Shown one piece after another: positions 1 through 11,100 of a DNA stretch of 64,000 nt. How positions within the stretch are numbered: position 1 is the stretch's first letter; each line of letters opens with the position of its first letter. Source of the stretch: Artemisia argyi (taxonomy: Eukaryota; Streptophyta; Magnoliopsida; Asterales; Asteraceae); assembly GCA_030686995.1 (NCBI GenBank), contig JARVZY010002410.1, positions 202,115-266,114 on the forward strand. Direction: 5' to 3'. Under the pieces are notes generated by a model. It saw nothing but the letters and a program-made list of their open reading frames with translations. It was not told the DNA's origin and did not search any database. A program made the position numbers and the translations under genes.

Positions 1-1114
1 ATATTAAACTTAAAAACCTTGAATTACATTAACTGAAATGAGAGTACAAGTGATAAAAGAAAAAGTTACAAGACTAAAATTACATACTACACTAATACAA
101 AGGCTCATATGAGCTATAATATATATATCGAGCTAAGAATAATCCCTAAGTCTTTCCACATGGCTTCCTTTTGAATTCTAAGTATCCCACAAGCTTTATC
201 TTTGACCATAGACCAAATCCTCACCACTCAATTGTATTATAATCAACCCAAGCCCTTGATTGCCATTTTTGGCGCCAAAACATACACAGGTTAATTTGAG
301 TGGGATTGGTGAGGGGAATTTAATGTGGTGGTGGAGGTTGGTGTGGGTTGGTGACCACATTAATTGTGGGGGGCTAATGGAGGAGGAGGGAGCATGTGGA
401 GGGGACAACTCCTCCCTGGTTTTGCGTTGGGTGTTGGGGGGAAGAAGGTGGTCAAATGGGAGGTTTGACCGGGGTTTATTTTTATATAAAATGGGAGTGG
501 ACCGGATTTTGTGGTGGGCTAGGATTATTTGTGGGTTGGATTTGGTTTTTGTTTTTGGATTGGATAGTGGATTTGGTTTTGGTTTGTTATAATAAAAACA
601 AGGGTCCGGTTGGTTTGTGAATTAACAAGGACCAATTTTGTAATTTTTCAAACCTTAAGGACTGAAGTTGTAATTTTTCCAATTTGCTTCCAAGGACCAA
701 ATATGCCAATCATCAATAAACCAAGAACCAATTTTGCCATTTTCATTTTTTCAAAATTTCCCAGGGACCTATTTTGCCAACTTTGAAATCTTAGGGACCA
801 AACTTGTAATTTTGGAAAACTTATGACCCAAGTGTAATATTTTATGATTTTTGACTTTCAAAACCTTGGGTTGGCTTTTCCTTTTAAAATAAATGCATAG
901 GGACTAATTTTGACAAGTTTTGAAACTTGGGGGACTGAAACTGCCAATATTGCAAACTTTGTACATTTTTTCTTTGTTTTTGCTCATTTTGCTTTTAAAA
1001 CATATAAAACACAATCCCTGGGATAATTTAAGTATTTTGATATCTTTTTGATTATTTTTGTATGTTTTGGCAGTTTAAATACGACAAAAATGATGAGTGT
1101 TTGAGCACTCATCA
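1..1114 (-). repeat. Athila 3' LTR, truncated by window start
   Basis: Aligns base for base, with no net indel, to 10552-11665 (constant offset 10551). I count about 25 substitutions by eye. It ends at CATCA on the plus strand, which is the TGATGAGTGC start of the LTR in element orientation. It contains several loose copies of a GGGACCAAATTTG-like phrase at about 630-960. The 110-codon ORF inside it is simply the LTR duplicate of the one at 10811-11143. Confidence 0.93.
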
Positions 1115-1128
1115 ATCCCCCACACTAA
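1115..1128 (-). other. Polypurine tract of the Athila element
   Basis: Directly inside the 3' LTR, the minus strand reads TTTAGTGTGGGGGAT. This is the usual plus-strand priming tract of Athila and Tat elements. A second similar string (AGTGTGGGGGAATGG on the minus strand) lies at about 1882-1896. Confidence 0.8.
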
Positions 1129-1130
1129 AC

Positions 1131-1600
1131 TATTGCTAGTCCCTAGCAATCTTTTTAGAAAACTTGATGGATTTGAAAAACTCTTTACCAAAAGCCATCA
1201 CTTCTGGAGTAGCCAGGTGTGAGAACTGTGGTACACCTGATAACCGTGTGATTTTGAGTAAACCACCAGCTGTCAACGAATTTGTTTAGTCTTTACCAAG
1301 AGCCGTTTGCTCCTGGACTAGCCAGCTCTTGATGGACCTAGTCAACATCTTGGTGAGCTGATTACCAATTATGGATTTTCCACTGCCTTTACCACAAGCC
1401 ATAATCTTGCGGGCTAGCCAACTCATTCGCTTTATGGGATATGGGGAGTTGAGGAACCATACAATTTTGGGCAAATTGCAAGCCATAAACGGATTTGAGT
1501 TATCTTTACCAAGAGCCGTTTGCTCCTGGATTAGCCAATCCCTTTGTCGGTTAGACCTGGCGGACTGATTACCACAAAAATTTTGAAATAAAGTGAAAAA
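1131..1600 (-). repeat. About 100-115 bp degenerate tandem repeats in the Athila 3' untranslated region
   Basis: Four units begin near 1186, 1290, 1386 and 1501. Each opens with CTTTACCA(A/C)(A/G)AGCC on the plus strand and, after a short variable part, continues TGG(A/G)(C/T)TAGCCA. Spacing is about 97-115 bp. The same sequence, in the same orientation relative to its element, occurs in copia element A at about 20757-20965. The small ORFs here just follow the repeat and are not supported as genes. Confidence 0.8.
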
Positions 1601-1993
1601 TTTTTGAAAATTTTGGCCAAAAACGGGGGTACTAGAAGATATATTTTGATAAAATTCCCTAGAATTCCCCCCCCCCCCCACTTAGAAATGAATATTGTCC
1701 TTAATATTCAAAGTCCCGGCTATTATGCCGACTCTTTGAACGTAAAAAGCCAAGATTCGAATCTAACTGTAGAAACACCAAATTTCACTTTATTTCTATA
1801 TATACACATCTTTTTTTTTTTTTTTTTTTTTTTTGAACTTATATACATATATATGTTTTTTCAAATAACGGGGGGTTGGCCATTCCCCCACACTAGGTGG
1901 TAGAAAATAGAAAGAATCAGAGATACGGGTGAAAACCCGTATTGTGCTATTGTTTTTGTTCATCGAGTCACTAGCTTGACTCGATCCCCGAAT
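1601..1993. other. Non-coding 3' region of Athila with homopolymers
   Basis: Between the tandem repeats and the integrase stop there is no supported gene. It holds a C run at about 1670-1679, a T run at about 1810-1834 and a second purine-tract-like string at about 1882-1896. Confidence 0.7.
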
Positions 1994-3010
1994 TTAATTG
2001 TCCTTGGGGAAAGTTTGGAGGTCCGGGACAACCATGGATGGTATGTCCTCTCCAAAGTAGTGTTTCAACCGATGTCCATTTACTTTGAAATTTGTACCGT
2101 CATTTTGAGATAATTCGACGGTGCCATAAGGATAAACCTTAGCGATAGTGAATGGACCAGTCCATCGGGTTTTGAGCTTTCCCGAGAAGATCTTGAGTCT
2201 AGAGTTGAAAAGAAGGACTCGATCACCAACGTTAAAAACGCGGTTTTTGATTTTTGAGTCATGAATCTTCTTTGTCTTTTCTTTATAGATCAAAGAGTTC
2301 TCGTAAGCTTGATCACGAAGTTCGTTTAATTCATTTAGTTGAACTTTTCTATGATCACCCGCCGTTTTGAGGTCAAAATTGGCATGCTTGACAGCCCAAT
2401 AAGCTTTGTGCTCAAGCTCGATCGGAAGATGGCACGCTTTCCCATACACAAGTTTATAAGGCGTACACCCAATGGCTGTTTTGTAAGCCATACGGAAAGC
2501 CCAAAGTGCATCATCTAATTTATCCGACCACGATGCACGATTTTCACCTACGGTTCTTTCTAAAATTCTTTTAATGCCCCGATTGGAAACCTCGACTTGT
2601 CCACTCGTTTGAGGGTGATACGCAGTGGAAAGACGGTGAGTTACACCGTACTTTTGCATGACTTTGTCGAATTTATCATTACAGAAGTGCGTACCACGAT
2701 CACTAATAATAGCACGTGGAGTTCCGAATCGGGCAAAAAGAGCTTTTAGGAATTTCACAACTACTCGGGCATCATTTGTGGGTAAAGCTTTCGCTTCAAC
2801 CCATTTTGACAAATAGTCAACTGCCACGAGTATGTATTTGTTGCCATGTGAAGACGGAAATGGCCCCATAAAATCGATGCCCCAGATGTCAAAAATTTCA
2901 CAAACTTGAATTGCATTCTGAGGCATTTCATTCTTTTGTGAAATGTTCCCGTGACGTTGACAAGCGTCACAGGACTTGACCAATTCTTGGGCATCGTTGT
3001 AGATTGTGGG
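1994..3010 (-). pseudogene. Athila integrase core and C-terminal part
   Basis: The open frame begins at the end of the zinc-finger region ([10 protein letters not shown]) and runs through the catalytic core. [11 protein letters not shown] supplies the first Asp, [10 protein letters not shown] the second, and [14 protein letters not shown] the catalytic Glu, so the D,D,E triad is visible. After the core come a basic stretch and a C-terminal domain with [10 protein letters not shown] and RWTGPF motifs, typical of gypsy integrases. No chromodomain is seen, as expected for Athila. It would cut and join element cDNA ends into nuclear DNA. A TAG at 3011-3013 separates it from the N-terminal zinc-finger half in the same protein, so the pol polyprotein is broken. 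Confidence 0.9.
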
Positions 3011-3238
3011 CTAATAAAAGCCGGAATCAAACACCTTTTTGGCGGTGTAGTTGGGATTGTGGTGGCCCCCCGTGGGACCAGCATGGCAAGCCTTTAAAAT
3101 TTCAGTGGCTTCCTGACCATACACACACCGCCGGATGACTTGATCCGCGCATATTTTGAACAAGTAGGGGTCGTCCCAGAAGTAATGTTTTACATCTTTG
3201 AAAAATTTATTTTTTTGTTGGGACGACATCCCTTTCAC
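3011..3238 (-). pseudogene. Athila integrase N-terminal zinc-finger part
   Basis: This fragment ends with [19 protein letters not shown]. The two His here pair with the two Cys of KSCDAC just past the stop, forming the HHCC finger of gypsy integrases split by the nonsense codon at 3011-3013. Upstream (3239-3557) the RNase H to integrase connection is present but scrambled by frameshifts. Confidence 0.82.
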
Positions 3239-3929
3239 AACAAAGTTACCCGCAAGATAGTTTGCAAAGTCGGCAAACCATGGGGTAATCGAGTCTCCAC
3301 GAAATGAAACCGCATTGAGGGTTTCGAGAGGAAATGTTTCATTTATTTTCTTTTTCTCGAAAGCATCTTGGTGAGGGTTTTCAAGACGGGAGAGATGATC
3401 AGCAGCTAGGTTCTCAGCTCCTTTTTTTTATCATGAATAATGATATCAAATTCCTAAAGGAGGAGAACCCAACGGAGGAGTCTCGGCTTTGCATCTTGTT
3501 TTGCAAAGAGGTACTTCAAAGCCGAGTGATCCGTATACACTATGCTCTTGGTCAGTATCAAGTATGGCAGAATTTTTCAAAAGCATACACCACAACTAAT
3601 AATTCTTTTTCAGTGGTGGTGTAATGACTTTGAACCTCGGTCATAGTCTTGCTGGCATAGTGTATAGGCTGAAAATGTTTTGTTTTGCGTTGCCCCAAGA
3701 CTGCCCCTATCGCATAATCACTAGCATCACACATGAGCTCGAAGGGCAAGTCCCAATCGGGGGCAACAAGAATCGGTGTCTCGGTAAGCCTTTTCTTTAA
3801 TGTTTCAAAGGCTTCGATACACTCAGGGGAGAAGATAAAAGGAGCATCCTTCTCGAGGAGATGGGTCATGGGCCGGGCGATTTTAGAAAAATCTTGAATA
3901 AACCTACGATAGAAACCGGCATGACCCAA
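3239..3929 (-). pseudogene. Athila RT thumb and RNase H, decayed
   Basis: From 3929 down to 3558 one frame reads the RT tail (GHAGFYRRFIQDFSKIARPM) and the beginning of RNase H: CDASDYAIGAVLGQR holds the first catalytic Asp, and [17 protein letters not shown] carries the conserved Glu. The frame is lost at about 3558. The rest of RNase H, to about 3239, is spread over several frames. A short A/T homopolymer at 3421-3430 is one probable indel site. Confidence 0.85.
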
Positions 3930-3945
3930 AAGCTCCTAACACCTT

Positions 3946-4575
3946 TTACGGTTGTGGGATGAGCAATTTTGCAATGACGTCCACTTTGGCTCTGTCAACC
4001 TCAATCCCGTTTTTTGAAATTTTATGGTCGAGGATAATGCCCTCTTTGACCATAAAGTGACTTTTCTCCCAATTTAGACATAACTTTGTATCTTCACAAC
4101 GTTTTAGCATGCTGTCTAAATGGGAGAGACATGATTGGAACGAATCCTCAATGACCGAAAAATCGTCCATAAAGACCTCCATAGTTTTCCCGATCATGTC
4201 GGAAAATATGGCCATCATACATCTTTGAAACGTGCCCGGAGCATTACATAAGCCAAATGGCATACGTTTATATGCAAAAGTTCCATAGGGGCACGTGAAA
4301 GTGGTCTTTTCTTGATCTTGTGGATCAATGGGAATCTGAAAGTAACCCGAGAAACCATCGAGGAAGCAATAGTACTCATTCCCCGCTAATCTCTCGAGCA
4401 TCTGATCCATAAAGGGCAGAGGAAAATGATCTTTACGGGTGGCGTCATTTAACTTGCGATAGTCAATGCAGACACGCCATCCCGTAACCAAACGAGTTGG
4501 AATCAACTCATTCTCCTCATTTGTGACAACAGTAATGCCACCCTTTTTTGAACACAATGAATTGGGCAGACCCAA
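3946..4575 (-). pseudogene. Athila reverse transcriptase palm and fingers
   Basis: RT motifs appear in order: GWRVCIDYRKLNDATRKDHFP, FLDGFSGYFQIPI (first catalytic Asp), KRMPFGLCNAPGTFQR, and VFMDDFSV with the FMDD active-site box at 4162-4173, then the palm end. Its N-terminal side overlaps the end of the gag-protease frame at 4503-4575 in another frame, so a frameshift lies there. A second shift near 3930-3946 separates it from the RNase H part. The catalytic residues themselves are intact. Confidence 0.92.
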
Positions 4576-7500
4576 GGGCTGTCCGATATAGGGTAAATCA
4601 ATCCGGCATCAAGAAGTTTTAAAACCTCTTGTTTGATAACCTCGTGAATTTTTGGATTCACCCTTCTTTGTTGTTGGACTGCAGGTTTGAAGTCATCCTC
4701 CATTAAAATCTTGTGAGTACAAAATTCAGGGTCAATGCCCTTGATGTTGGAGAGTCGCCAAGCAATTGCTTGTTTATGAGACTTCAAAACCTTTATAAGA
4801 GCAGCCTTTTCCTTAACACTTAAGTCTTTAGCAATTATGACGGGCAATTTATCATCACCCTCCAGAAATGCATATTCAAGATGAGGCGGCAAGTCCTTAA
4901 GTTCAACCTCGGGGAAGTCATCAGTTTTCTCAACATTTTTGACTTCCTCCTTATGAAGTGTTTGTGGTAGAACAGGAAGAGAAGAGGGATCTTCGTTTAA
5001 CAATTTTTCAAGTATGAGAATATCCCTCTCGAGGTCGATCTCTTGGTTATCGATTCCATCGGGAATCGAGTCACTTTTGAGAAACGCCTCCATTTCTTCT
5101 AAGATGAAGTCACTTCCCTCAAACGGAGTGAGGGAAGGAGAAGAATTGGCTATGATGGGATGAGAAGATTGAGTGAGGTTTTCACTCGAAGAATTATCAA
5201 TGAAACCTAAAATCTCTTGAGCATACTCCTCAGCAGCAACATCGATGACATCTATTTTGTTCACCGATTCACAGTCATAATTGGAGGAGTATCTCGAAGT
5301 TTGATTTAGGTTGAAGGTGATAGCTTCCGTCCCAACACGTAATGTGATCTCATGCTCGAATACATCGATAAGAGCGCGCCCAGTTCTAAGGAATCCCCTT
5401 CCAAGAATGAGAGGGACCCTAGAATCGGCATCAAAGTCAACAATCACAAAATCTGCCAGAAAATAGAACTTTCCCACTTTAACGAATACGTCCTCGGCAA
5501 TGCCAAGAGGACGAGAAATCGAACGATCGGCAAGCTCTAAAGTCATGCACGTGGGAGTGAGTTCGGGAAGAGAGAGTTTCTTCCACACAGAATATGGCAT
5601 CAGTTTAATGCTAGCACCTAAATCAGCTAAGGCGAAGCATTCAACCATACCCGGGAAAGTACAAGGAATGAGAAATTTCCCGGGGTCTCCAAGCTTTTCA
5701 GGAAGCTTTTTCAAGAGAACTGCTGAGCAGTGCTCATTCAGAGGAGTTTTTGCCATCTGAAAGAGTTTTTCTTTATTACTCAACAGATTTTTTATTGTCG
5801 ATGCAAACTTGGGCATCAAGAGAATAGCATCCGCGAAGCTAATATCAAAGTGCAAATCTTGGAAGATTTGGAAAAATTTATCCATTTGGTGATTAGCTTT
5901 TTTGCGGAGCTTTTGTTCATTGAGACGTGATGGATAAGGAATAGAAGTTTTGGATTTTGGGTTGTCCCCTGGAGTTTCTGGTGGTTCAAAGACAACTCCA
6001 GGCTTACATCTGGTTTCAGGATCATCCTGAGGTTGGACGTGTGCTGTACTTCGTGGGCTAGGAGTTTTCACCTTGTCCTTTGTCACCTCAGGCTCACGAT
6101 CCACTACCTTTGGAGGAGAAGGAGAAGAGGTAGTAGGAATCGCGGGTTCATCATATGAAGCACCACTTCGTGTTGTGATCGCCTTAGCATCGCCCCTCGG
6201 GTTAGCGATCGTGTTGCTCGGTAAAGTAGTACCTGAGCCCGAGGGTCGATCATTTAAAGACTTCTTGATGTCAGAAATTTGGCTGACCAGCAACTTGTTC
6301 AACTCTTCTTGGGACTTCATGAATTGCTTTAACAACTCATCAGATGAAGGCCCGGTTGGAACAATGGCTTGATTCAGATTAGGAAGATTTTGAGCTTGAT
6401 TGTTCGGATTGGGGCCTTGATTGAAATTTCCTTGGTTTTGATGATGGAAATTCCCTTGATTCTGGTGATTGTTTCCATGAAAGTTCCCAGGATTGAAATT
6501 ACCCTGACCTTGGTTTCGGTTAAAGTTTCCTTGATTTTGGTGTTGGAAACCTTGATTTTGGAAACCTTGGTTTTGATTTTGGAAACCTTGGTTTTGATTT
6601 TGGAAACCGTGACCCTGATTGAAGTTACCTTGGTTTTGATAACCTTGGTTCACTCTATTTTGATTTTGGCCACGGTTTTGGATATTTTGGTTTTGATTAA
6701 AACCGGGAGGTCCAGGATAATGGTGAGGACGATAGTTCGGGTCCATAGGAGGGCGGTATTGATTGCCTTCTTGATTTTGGGACCCGACAAGAGCATGAGC
6801 TTCATATGGAGTACCATCAGTAGCTGTGCAATTGTAGTAGGCATGCGGCCCACCACAAGTCACACAGACTTCCACTTTTTTAACCTCAGCAGGGGGAGGA
6901 TGTTGTGGAAATGAAACTTTCTTTGTTTTGGCGAGAACCAAAGCTTGGATCGCTTCAGTGAGCTTGTCAAGCTTAGCATCCGTGCTAGATTGACCCACAG
7001 AAGATGAAGTGGAAGGACCCGCATTGATTTGAGAAACAATCGGTTTGCTTCGTGTAGAGCGGACCTTGGACTTATTTTCTATGATTTTCAAAGCTTCTTT
7101 TGTGGTTCTACTCAAGAAATTTCCTCCCGCAGAGGCATTGAGAGAATCCTGATCAGCTTGGCTCACGCCATTGTAGAAAGTATCGAGTTGCATCAACTCG
7201 GAGAAACCATGATGTGGACACTTACGAAGTAATTCTTTGAAACGATCCCACACTTCACCAAAAGATTCATCGTATTTTTGAGTGAACTTGGTGATTTCAT
7301 TCTTAAGACTCGTGGTCTTGGAAGGTGGGAAGAATTCATTCACAAATTTTTTCACAAGATCTTCCCATGTCTCAATAGATCGTGGAGGTTGTTTTTCAAG
7401 CCAAATCCGGGCTTGTCCCTCCAGGGAGAATGGGAAGAGAAGAAGTTTGATTGCTTCAAACGGGACATTTTTGTATTTGATGGTCGAAGTGATTTTATTG

Positions 7501-7814
7501 AACCATCGAATGTGAGCATGAGGATCGTCCCTCTCAAAACCATAGAATTGACTTGAGGTTACAAGATTGAGTAACCCGGTTTTTAGCTCAAAATTATCAG
7601 CCACGATGGCTGGAACAACAATGGCATCTCCGTAACCCTCGATGGGTGCTTGGAGAAGCTCACACATGGGGCGGTCTTCCGCCATGGGGACAGTGGGTGT
7701 GACAACAGTACGGATCTCAGATCCGATTGTTGGTGCAGAACGTCTACGAGGTCTTCGAGGTTTCCGGACAAGCTCACGTAATGGGCTAGTAGACCTTGAA
7801 GAACGAGTGCGCAT
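4503..7814 (-). CDS. Athila gag-protease polyprotein with start of RT
   Basis: The ATG at 7812-7814 opens a 1103-codon frame. Residues 1 to about 250 are a retrotransposon gag (capsid) domain with the Athila phrases FELKTGLLNLV and WEDLVKKFVNEFFPPSKT. A zinc-knuckle-like CVTCGGPHAYYNC lies near residue 315; its spacing, CX2CX3HX4C, is one residue shorter than the classic knuckle. Residues about 350-500 are a low-complexity Asn/Gln/Gly tract of repeated QNQGF units. The protease active site is LADLGASIKLMP near residue 730, with DLG in place of the D(S/T)G of other families, which is normal in Athila. The frame then enters RT (DAGLIYPISDSPWV) and goes out of frame near residue 1080. It is the longest intact frame in the window. 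Confidence 0.92.
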   Translation of the reverse strand: MRTRSSRSTSPLRELVRKPRRPRRRSAPTIGSEIRTVVTPTVPMAEDRPMCELLQAPIEGYGDAIVVPAIVADNFELKTGLLNLVTSSQFYGFERDDPHAHIRWFNKITSTIKYKNVPFEAIKLLLFPFSLEGQARIWLEKQPPRSIETWEDLVKKFVNEFFPPSKTTSLKNEITKFTQKYDESFGEVWDRFKELLRKCPHHGFSELMQLDTFYNGVSQADQDSLNASAGGNFLSRTTKEALKIIENKSKVRSTRSKPIVSQINAGPSTSSSVGQSSTDAKLDKLTEAIQALVLAKTKKVSFPQHPPPAEVKKVEVCVTCGGPHAYYNCTATDGTPYEAHALVGSQNQEGNQYRPPMDPNYRPHHYPGPPGFNQNQNIQNRGQNQNRVNQGYQNQGNFNQGHGFQNQNQGFQNQNQGFQNQGFQHQNQGNFNRNQGQGNFNPGNFHGNNHQNQGNFHHQNQGNFNQGPNPNNQAQNLPNLNQAIVPTGPSSDELLKQFMKSQEELNKLLVSQISDIKKSLNDRPSGSGTTLPSNTIANPRGDAKAITTRSGASYDEPAIPTTSSPSPPKVVDREPEVTKDKVKTPSPRSTAHVQPQDDPETRCKPGVVFEPPETPGDNPKSKTSIPYPSRLNEQKLRKKANHQMDKFFQIFQDLHFDISFADAILLMPKFASTIKNLLSNKEKLFQMAKTPLNEHCSAVLLKKLPEKLGDPGKFLIPCTFPGMVECFALADLGASIKLMPYSVWKKLSLPELTPTCMTLELADRSISRPLGIAEDVFVKVGKFYFLADFVIVDFDADSRVPLILGRGFLRTGRALIDVFEHEITLRVGTEAITFNLNQTSRYSSNYDCESVNKIDVIDVAAEEYAQEILGFIDNSSSENLTQSSHPIIANSSPSLTPFEGSDFILEEMEAFLKSDSIPDGIDNQEIDLERDILILEKLLNEDPSSLPVLPQTLHKEEVKNVEKTDDFPEVELKDLPPHLEYAFLEGDDKLPVIIAKDLSVKEKAALIKVLKSHKQAIAWRLSNIKGIDPEFCTHKILMEDDFKPAVQQQRRVNPKIHEVIKQEVLKLLDAGLIYPISDSPWVCPIHCVQKRVALLLSQMRRMS

Positions 7815-8092
7815 GCACTAGGGATAAAAACTTTTTGGACAATATTTTTGGTATCGTCCCGCAATCTAAAATCGTTTTTCTTTAAGAATCACCTTAAAAG
7901 AAAACCCAATCAGAAAACGTTATGATATGTTTTGTTGTTTTTAAATTTTTTTGGTGTTTTAACACTTTAGGAAAAGTGTTAATGACTTTTTTTTGTGTTT
8001 TGATTTGAAAATTTACACAAGTGGTGGTATTTGTACAGTGAGTGAGGTGAGATAACACTAATCTCGAAAGACGCTGCAGAAACGTGCACACC
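7815..8092 (-). other. Athila 5' leader between primer site and gag
   Basis: About 280 bp of AT-rich leader without a supported gene. T-rich stretches lie near 7920-7995. A 65-codon ORF here has no recognisable content. Confidence 0.7.
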
Positions 8093-8110
8093 TCCCCGGC
8101 AGCGGCGCCA
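8093..8110 (-). other. Primer binding site, tRNA-Asp type
   Basis: The minus strand reads TGGCGCCGCTGCCGGGGA, five bases inside the 5' LTR. It matches, with one C for T difference, the complement of the plant tRNA-Asp 3' end used by Athila elements. This fixes the element's orientation and the inner LTR edge. Confidence 0.85.
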
Positions 8111-8115
8111 AAAAT

Positions 8116-11100
8116 TGATTGGTGCTAAACCGTCAACTTATATTGACCAATAAATGGTCAACAAAGTTAAATAGCCTAGAAACAATCTCCGGGTAATATA
8201 AGGTATCACCAGGTCGTTAAATCCCGACAAGGTGTGAATTGTGACTGAGCGTGCTTTGTGATCGGGTGATTATTCACAGAAAGGGTTTGTTATGAGAATT
8301 ATTTGGAGATTATTAACAAGAATAGCTTAGAAAAGCTACGTGATTGATTACTGGAACTTAGTCTGAGAAGAAATTACCAAAAACTTAAAAACCGTATGTT
8401 TGCTGAAAATGCGAACAAACGTACGTGGAATAAAAAAGTGAAAGAGGTGATCTGGAAAGGCTACTGGTATGAAAATGATATTTTTACAAACCTAATGATT
8501 AAAGAAAATTTTTTGGAGTTTAAAACTAATTTTTACACTATTTTTATAATTACTATTGATTAAATACTAATTTTCTTATTACTTTTAATTAATTATATTA
8601 ACCTTAATTACAAATAATTATTAAATAAACCTAGAAAAATAAAATTTAAACTTAGAAAAATCTAAAATACTATAAAACTAATTTTAGAAATGAAAATATA
8701 TTTTTAAGACTTTTTAATTAATTATTACTAATTATTAATTACTTTTTAATTATTTAAATTAACCTAAATTCTTACTAATTATTAAATTACACTAGAAAAT
8801 GGAAAATAAAATTTGGAAAAATCAAAAATAACTAAAAACTAATTTTAAAATTTAATTTATATTTTTCTGATTTTCTAATTATTATTAATTATTAACTATT
8901 TAATAATTACTAAAAACTAATTTAAATTAAGAAAAATACTAAATGATGCAAGAAAAATCTGAAAAAATTACAGAAATTATTTTTACACACCAGGATCCTA
9001 GGAAAATTATAAAAATGGGAATTGCTTATTAATAAGCTGAAGAATAAGCCAATTGGCTTAAATAGAAGCTATCACTTCTATTAAGTTGCGCTTATTTGGA
9101 ATTTTCTTTTTCAAAACTGCTTATTATATGATTTTAAGCAACTATTGTGAAGTGAGTTTGGCTGAGACCAAGGAAATAAGCACTTCAAGTGCTTATACCC
9201 TTGACAGTTGACTTTCCTTGACTTGGAAGAGAAATAAGTACAAATGGCCAAGTGTGGGGCCCACAATGGTGAAAACTGATGCAAATGAGTTTTATGAACA
9301 AGTCTAAACAAGTTTCACACAAATAAGCTAACTGAATAAGCTAAAACACCACAATAAGCACTTTGCTTATTTGGTTCTGAGGCAGAAAAGGGACAACCTT
9401 TGGGTGCAATTCTAGGTGGGGTCCACAGTCCTTATGGTCAAACAAAGGGTCAAAACACCAACCCTGGTAGGAGGGGGGTTGATTGAAACCAAAATGGGTC
9501 AATGGGACCCACTGGAGTGGTCACAATGAACCACCAAAGTGGTGGTTGTGACTGAGTTGCTGGTGCACAGGGCACACCCTTGCCCTGCAAGTAACTTTGA
9601 CGGGCAAAAAGGTCCAACAGAAAAAATCACAAAAATCAGATAAGTGTGTGAATCAAGAGTCCTACTGGTCGACAACAACTCCAACAAATTTCAAGTCCTA
9701 AAACAATCCACAAAAATCACAATAAATCAAGCCATATTTGGAAAAATCTGAAACTTGCCATTTTGACTTTTTAGAAAACTTTGATATTTGACTTTGATGA
9801 ACTTTGGACACTGAATTTATGATTAAATATGTTTAGTTAAGATATAATATGACCAAATTAAGTTGTAATACAAATTTATGAAAGGATTTGATTGGTTTTA
9901 GGATTCAACTGTCACCACAGTTAACTGTGGTGATAATTCTCTTGTGATTTTGACTTTTGTTGTATTTGTGAACAAGAAAATGGTTCCCCTGACCTTATAT
10001 CTACCCAAGTAACTAAATGAAACACAGATTTGTGCAATAAAACAAGTAGAACACCACAAACAGACTACAACCAAACACCCCTTTAAAAACAGCTTATGAT
10101 GAAAATTGATTCAAACAAATATAAAATTCAACCAAATGATTACAACTAATCTAATTACTATAACTAAGAAAAACCCAAATAAACTGCTAATACTACTTAT
10201 TACTAAAGAGATGACGTTTTGAGCTTACAAAGCCTTCCAAGCTTGGCAGACCAAGAACCAAAAGACCAATACCAATCCTAATGACTTCCACAAGTCCCTA
10301 ACCCACTGCCATCCATGATTCACAGTGCTCCATGCTTTCTTCAACCTTTGATCACCAATTTTTTTATTTTATTTTTATTTTTCTGAATTATTGCTATTTT
10401 TATAAAACCTTGAACTTAATTAACACAGAAGCTGACACAGCTTCTAAAAGCTTGTTATTTAGGTTTATGAACTAGATTAAAGCTTAAAACATTAGAGGTA
10501 ATGTATATAACAAACTTGAAATTCAAACTTAGAACTTGAAAATTGAAATTTATATTAAACTTAAAAACCTTGAATTACATTAACTGAAATGAGAGTACAA
10601 GTGATAAAAGAAAAAGTTACAAGACTAAAATTACATACTACACTAATACAAAGGCTCATATGAGCTATAATATATATATCGAGCTAAGAATAATCCCTAA
10701 GTCTTTCCACATGGCTTCCTTTTGAATTCTAAGTGTCCCACAAGCTTTATCTTTGACCATAGGCCAAATCCTCACCACTCAATTGTATTATAATCAATCC
10801 AAGCCCTTGATTGCCATTTTTGGCGCCAAAACATACACGGGTTAATCTGAGTGGGATTGGTGAGGGGAATTTAATGTGGTGGTGGAGGTTGGTGTGGGTT
10901 GGTGACCACATTAATTGTGGGGGGCTAATGGAGGAGGGGGGAGCATGTGGAGGGGACAACTCCTCCCTGGTTTTGCGTTGGGTGTTGAGGGGAAGAAGGT
11001 GGTCAAAAGGGAGGTTTGACCGGGGTTTATTTTTATATAAAATGGGAGTGGGCCGAATTTTATGGTGGGCTGGGATTATTTGTGGGTTGGATTTGGTTTT

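Noticed and set aside
6369..6914. 181-codon plus-strand ORF rich in Leu/Ile/Val
   Set aside because: Shadow of the Asn/Gln-rich repeat in the Athila gag on the other strand.
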